The notes below the pieces were generated by a model. It did no database searches, was not told the DNA's origin, and saw only the letters and a list, made by a program, of their open reading frames with translations. A program made the translations under genes and the position numbers. Shown in pieces: positions 5,016 to 5,810 of a stretch of DNA of 5,810 bases. Position 1 is the first letter of the stretch. The number at the start of each line of letters is the position of its first letter. The stretch comes from Clostridium sp. UBA4746 (GTDB taxonomy: Bacteria; Bacillota; Clostridia; Clostridiales; Clostridiaceae). The DNA lies in assembly GCA_002403785.1 (NCBI GenBank), contig DHIM01000154.1, positions 1-5,810 on the forward strand. The letters run 5' to 3'.

Positions 5016-5186
5016 CTATAAATAAAAGTTTTCTAGGGATTGGTCCATAGCATCCTGATTTATCCCTATGTACCTTAACGTTACACTAGGAGTTGAATGA
5101 TTGAATAGTTCTTGTAGAAGTGCAATATCCTTATGTTGTTTGTAGTGCCAATAACCAAAGGTCTTCCGGAGTGTATGGATACCTAT
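5016..5186 (-). pseudogene. Tyrosine recombinase/integrase, C-terminal catalytic fragment
   Basis: The minus strand encodes IGIHTLRKTFGYWHYKQHKD, then IALLQELFNHSTPSVTLRYIG, INQDAMDQSLENFYL and TAG at 5018-5016. This is the end of the catalytic domain of a tyrosine recombinase. The H-x-L-R-K-T box supplies a His and the second Arg, NHS the third-box His, and LRYIG the nucleophilic Tyr. The first catalytic Arg and everything N-terminal are missing. The open frame continues upstream to about 5222 but without recognisable homology, and it runs into the ribosome site of the next gene on the other strand. It cannot come by simple insertion from the N-terminal fragment at 1756-2181, because on the minus strand that part would have to lie at higher coordinates. 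Confidence 0.8.
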
Positions 5187-5235
5187 TTGCAGTATTGAAC
5201 AAGTAGATAATAGCCAATAAAAAGGGAGTTTGTTT

Positions 5236-5619
5236 ATGAAAAAGGGAGATAAAATAGTAGCAATTGTAATAATTGTTTTAATTTTAATAAGTGGAATTGG
5301 AACACTTATTTATAAGCAACATATTAAAAGTACTCACAATTTTGCTGTTATTAAAATTGATAATAAAATAATTCAAACTATAGATCTTAATGCTGTAAAA
5401 TCACAGAAGGAATGGAAAATCTACACTAAACCAGGAGATTATAATTTAATTGAAGTACTCCCTGGAAAAATACGAATTAAGGATGCTAATTGTCCTAATA
5501 AAATATGTGTAAAAGAAGGTTGGGTTTCACAGGCAGGACAAATATTGGTATGTCTTCCGCATAAATTAATAATTAATATTAATGGAAAAAATAATACAGT
5601 AGATAGTGTTGTTCATTAA
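5236..5619 (+). CDS. NusG domain II-containing protein, membrane-anchored
   Basis: A 127-residue protein with one N-terminal membrane anchor (about residues 7-26, IVAIVIIVLILISGIGTLIY) after a short basic start MKKGDK. An extracytoplasmic NusG-domain-II fold follows. The family's markers are present: beta strands with KPGDYNLIEVLPGKIRIKD, then C86-PNKI-C91, GW at 95-96, and C106 in LVCLPHKLII. The tail TVDSVV also fits. Length is typical. ATG 5236 is chosen because AAAGGGAG (5221-5228) lies seven bases upstream; a TTG at 5230 would be too close to that site. Despite the name the protein is not a transcription factor. The cysteines suggest a redox or thiol role outside the membrane, but that is inference. 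It is homologous to the partial gene at 2-205. Confidence 0.88.
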   Translation: MKKGDKIVAIVIIVLILISGIGTLIYKQHIKSTHNFAVIKIDNKIIQTIDLNAVKSQKEWKIYTKPGDYNLIEVLPGKIRIKDANCPNKICVKEGWVSQAGQILVCLPHKLIININGKNNTVDSVVH

Positions 5620-5746
5620 AAAAAACACGTTCTTTATTTTATTTATAACACATTAAATCACCTATAGTTAGTAATGTGATAGTTAGATAGCTACTGTATT
5701 AATCAGTTACTCTATCAAGTTGGTGTTAGTATAGTATTTTAAAAAC

Positions 5747-5784
<38 letters not shown>

Positions 5785-5792
5785 AGGTAGTG

Positions 5793-5810
5793 ATGATAAG
5801 GAAAGCAAAA
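5793..5810 (+). CDS. Start of a gene running out of the window (MIRKAK...)
   Basis: ATG 5793 follows GAGAGGTAGTG, with GAGG (5784-5787) five bases upstream. Only six codons are visible: M-I-R-K-A-K. That opening is common in GNAT acetyltransferases but six residues prove nothing. In related genomes a Gx-family transporter gene may follow NusG-domain-II genes, which is an equally open possibility. Confidence 0.45.

Noticed and set aside
5230..5235. TTG start for the second NusG-domain-II gene
   Set aside because: The Shine-Dalgarno sequence ends only one base before it; ATG 5236 has correct spacing.

Overview
The window is very A+T-rich. It carries Shine-Dalgarno sites of the GGAGG/AGGTG type, a spore coat (CotF-like) gene remnant, two DUF421 membrane proteins and two NusG-domain-II proteins. 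Together these suggest a spore-forming low-GC Firmicute, most likely Clostridium or a close relative. No rRNA, tRNA, CRISPR array or replication origin was seen.

Layout. Bases 2-205 hold the 3' end of a NusG-domain-II gene. From 336 to about 1180 lies a wrecked serine recombinase (resolvase/invertase) gene. It is split by a 461-bp insertion (356-816) flanked by a 7-bp direct repeat. The insertion contains two inverted 83-bp units that bracket a complete 53-codon gene on the minus strand. Bases 1181-2616 are mostly debris: a palindromic site (1332-1365), a 43-codon cysteine-containing gene on the minus strand (1500-1631), the N-terminal domain of a tyrosine recombinase (1756-2181, minus), a frameshifted membrane-protein tail resembling an MFS transporter (2229-2344, minus) and an 11-bp inverted repeat around a T tract. 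Next come a heavy-metal-domain remnant (2616-2774) and a coat-protein gene with two amber stops (2820-3281). A hairpin follows, then a clean two-gene operon of DUF421 membrane proteins (3356-4772). A second hairpin terminator and a C-terminal tyrosine recombinase fragment (5016-5186, minus) precede a second, intact NusG-domain-II gene (5236-5619). The window ends with a run of 34 A residues directly before the start of another gene.

How it works together. The only apparently intact units are the DUF421 pair, the second NusG-domain-II gene, the 43-codon gene and the passenger gene inside the insertion. The rest reads as a site where recombinase-bearing elements repeatedly landed and decayed between two related NusG-domain-II genes. 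The most interesting object is the 461-bp insertion. It is a small non-autonomous element with a cargo gene, and its ends and internal hexamer pattern would form a tyrosine-recombinase-like core site if the element were circularised. Its removal would restore the resolvase reading frame at the insertion point. All assignments are from reading the sequence by eye, without database searches.
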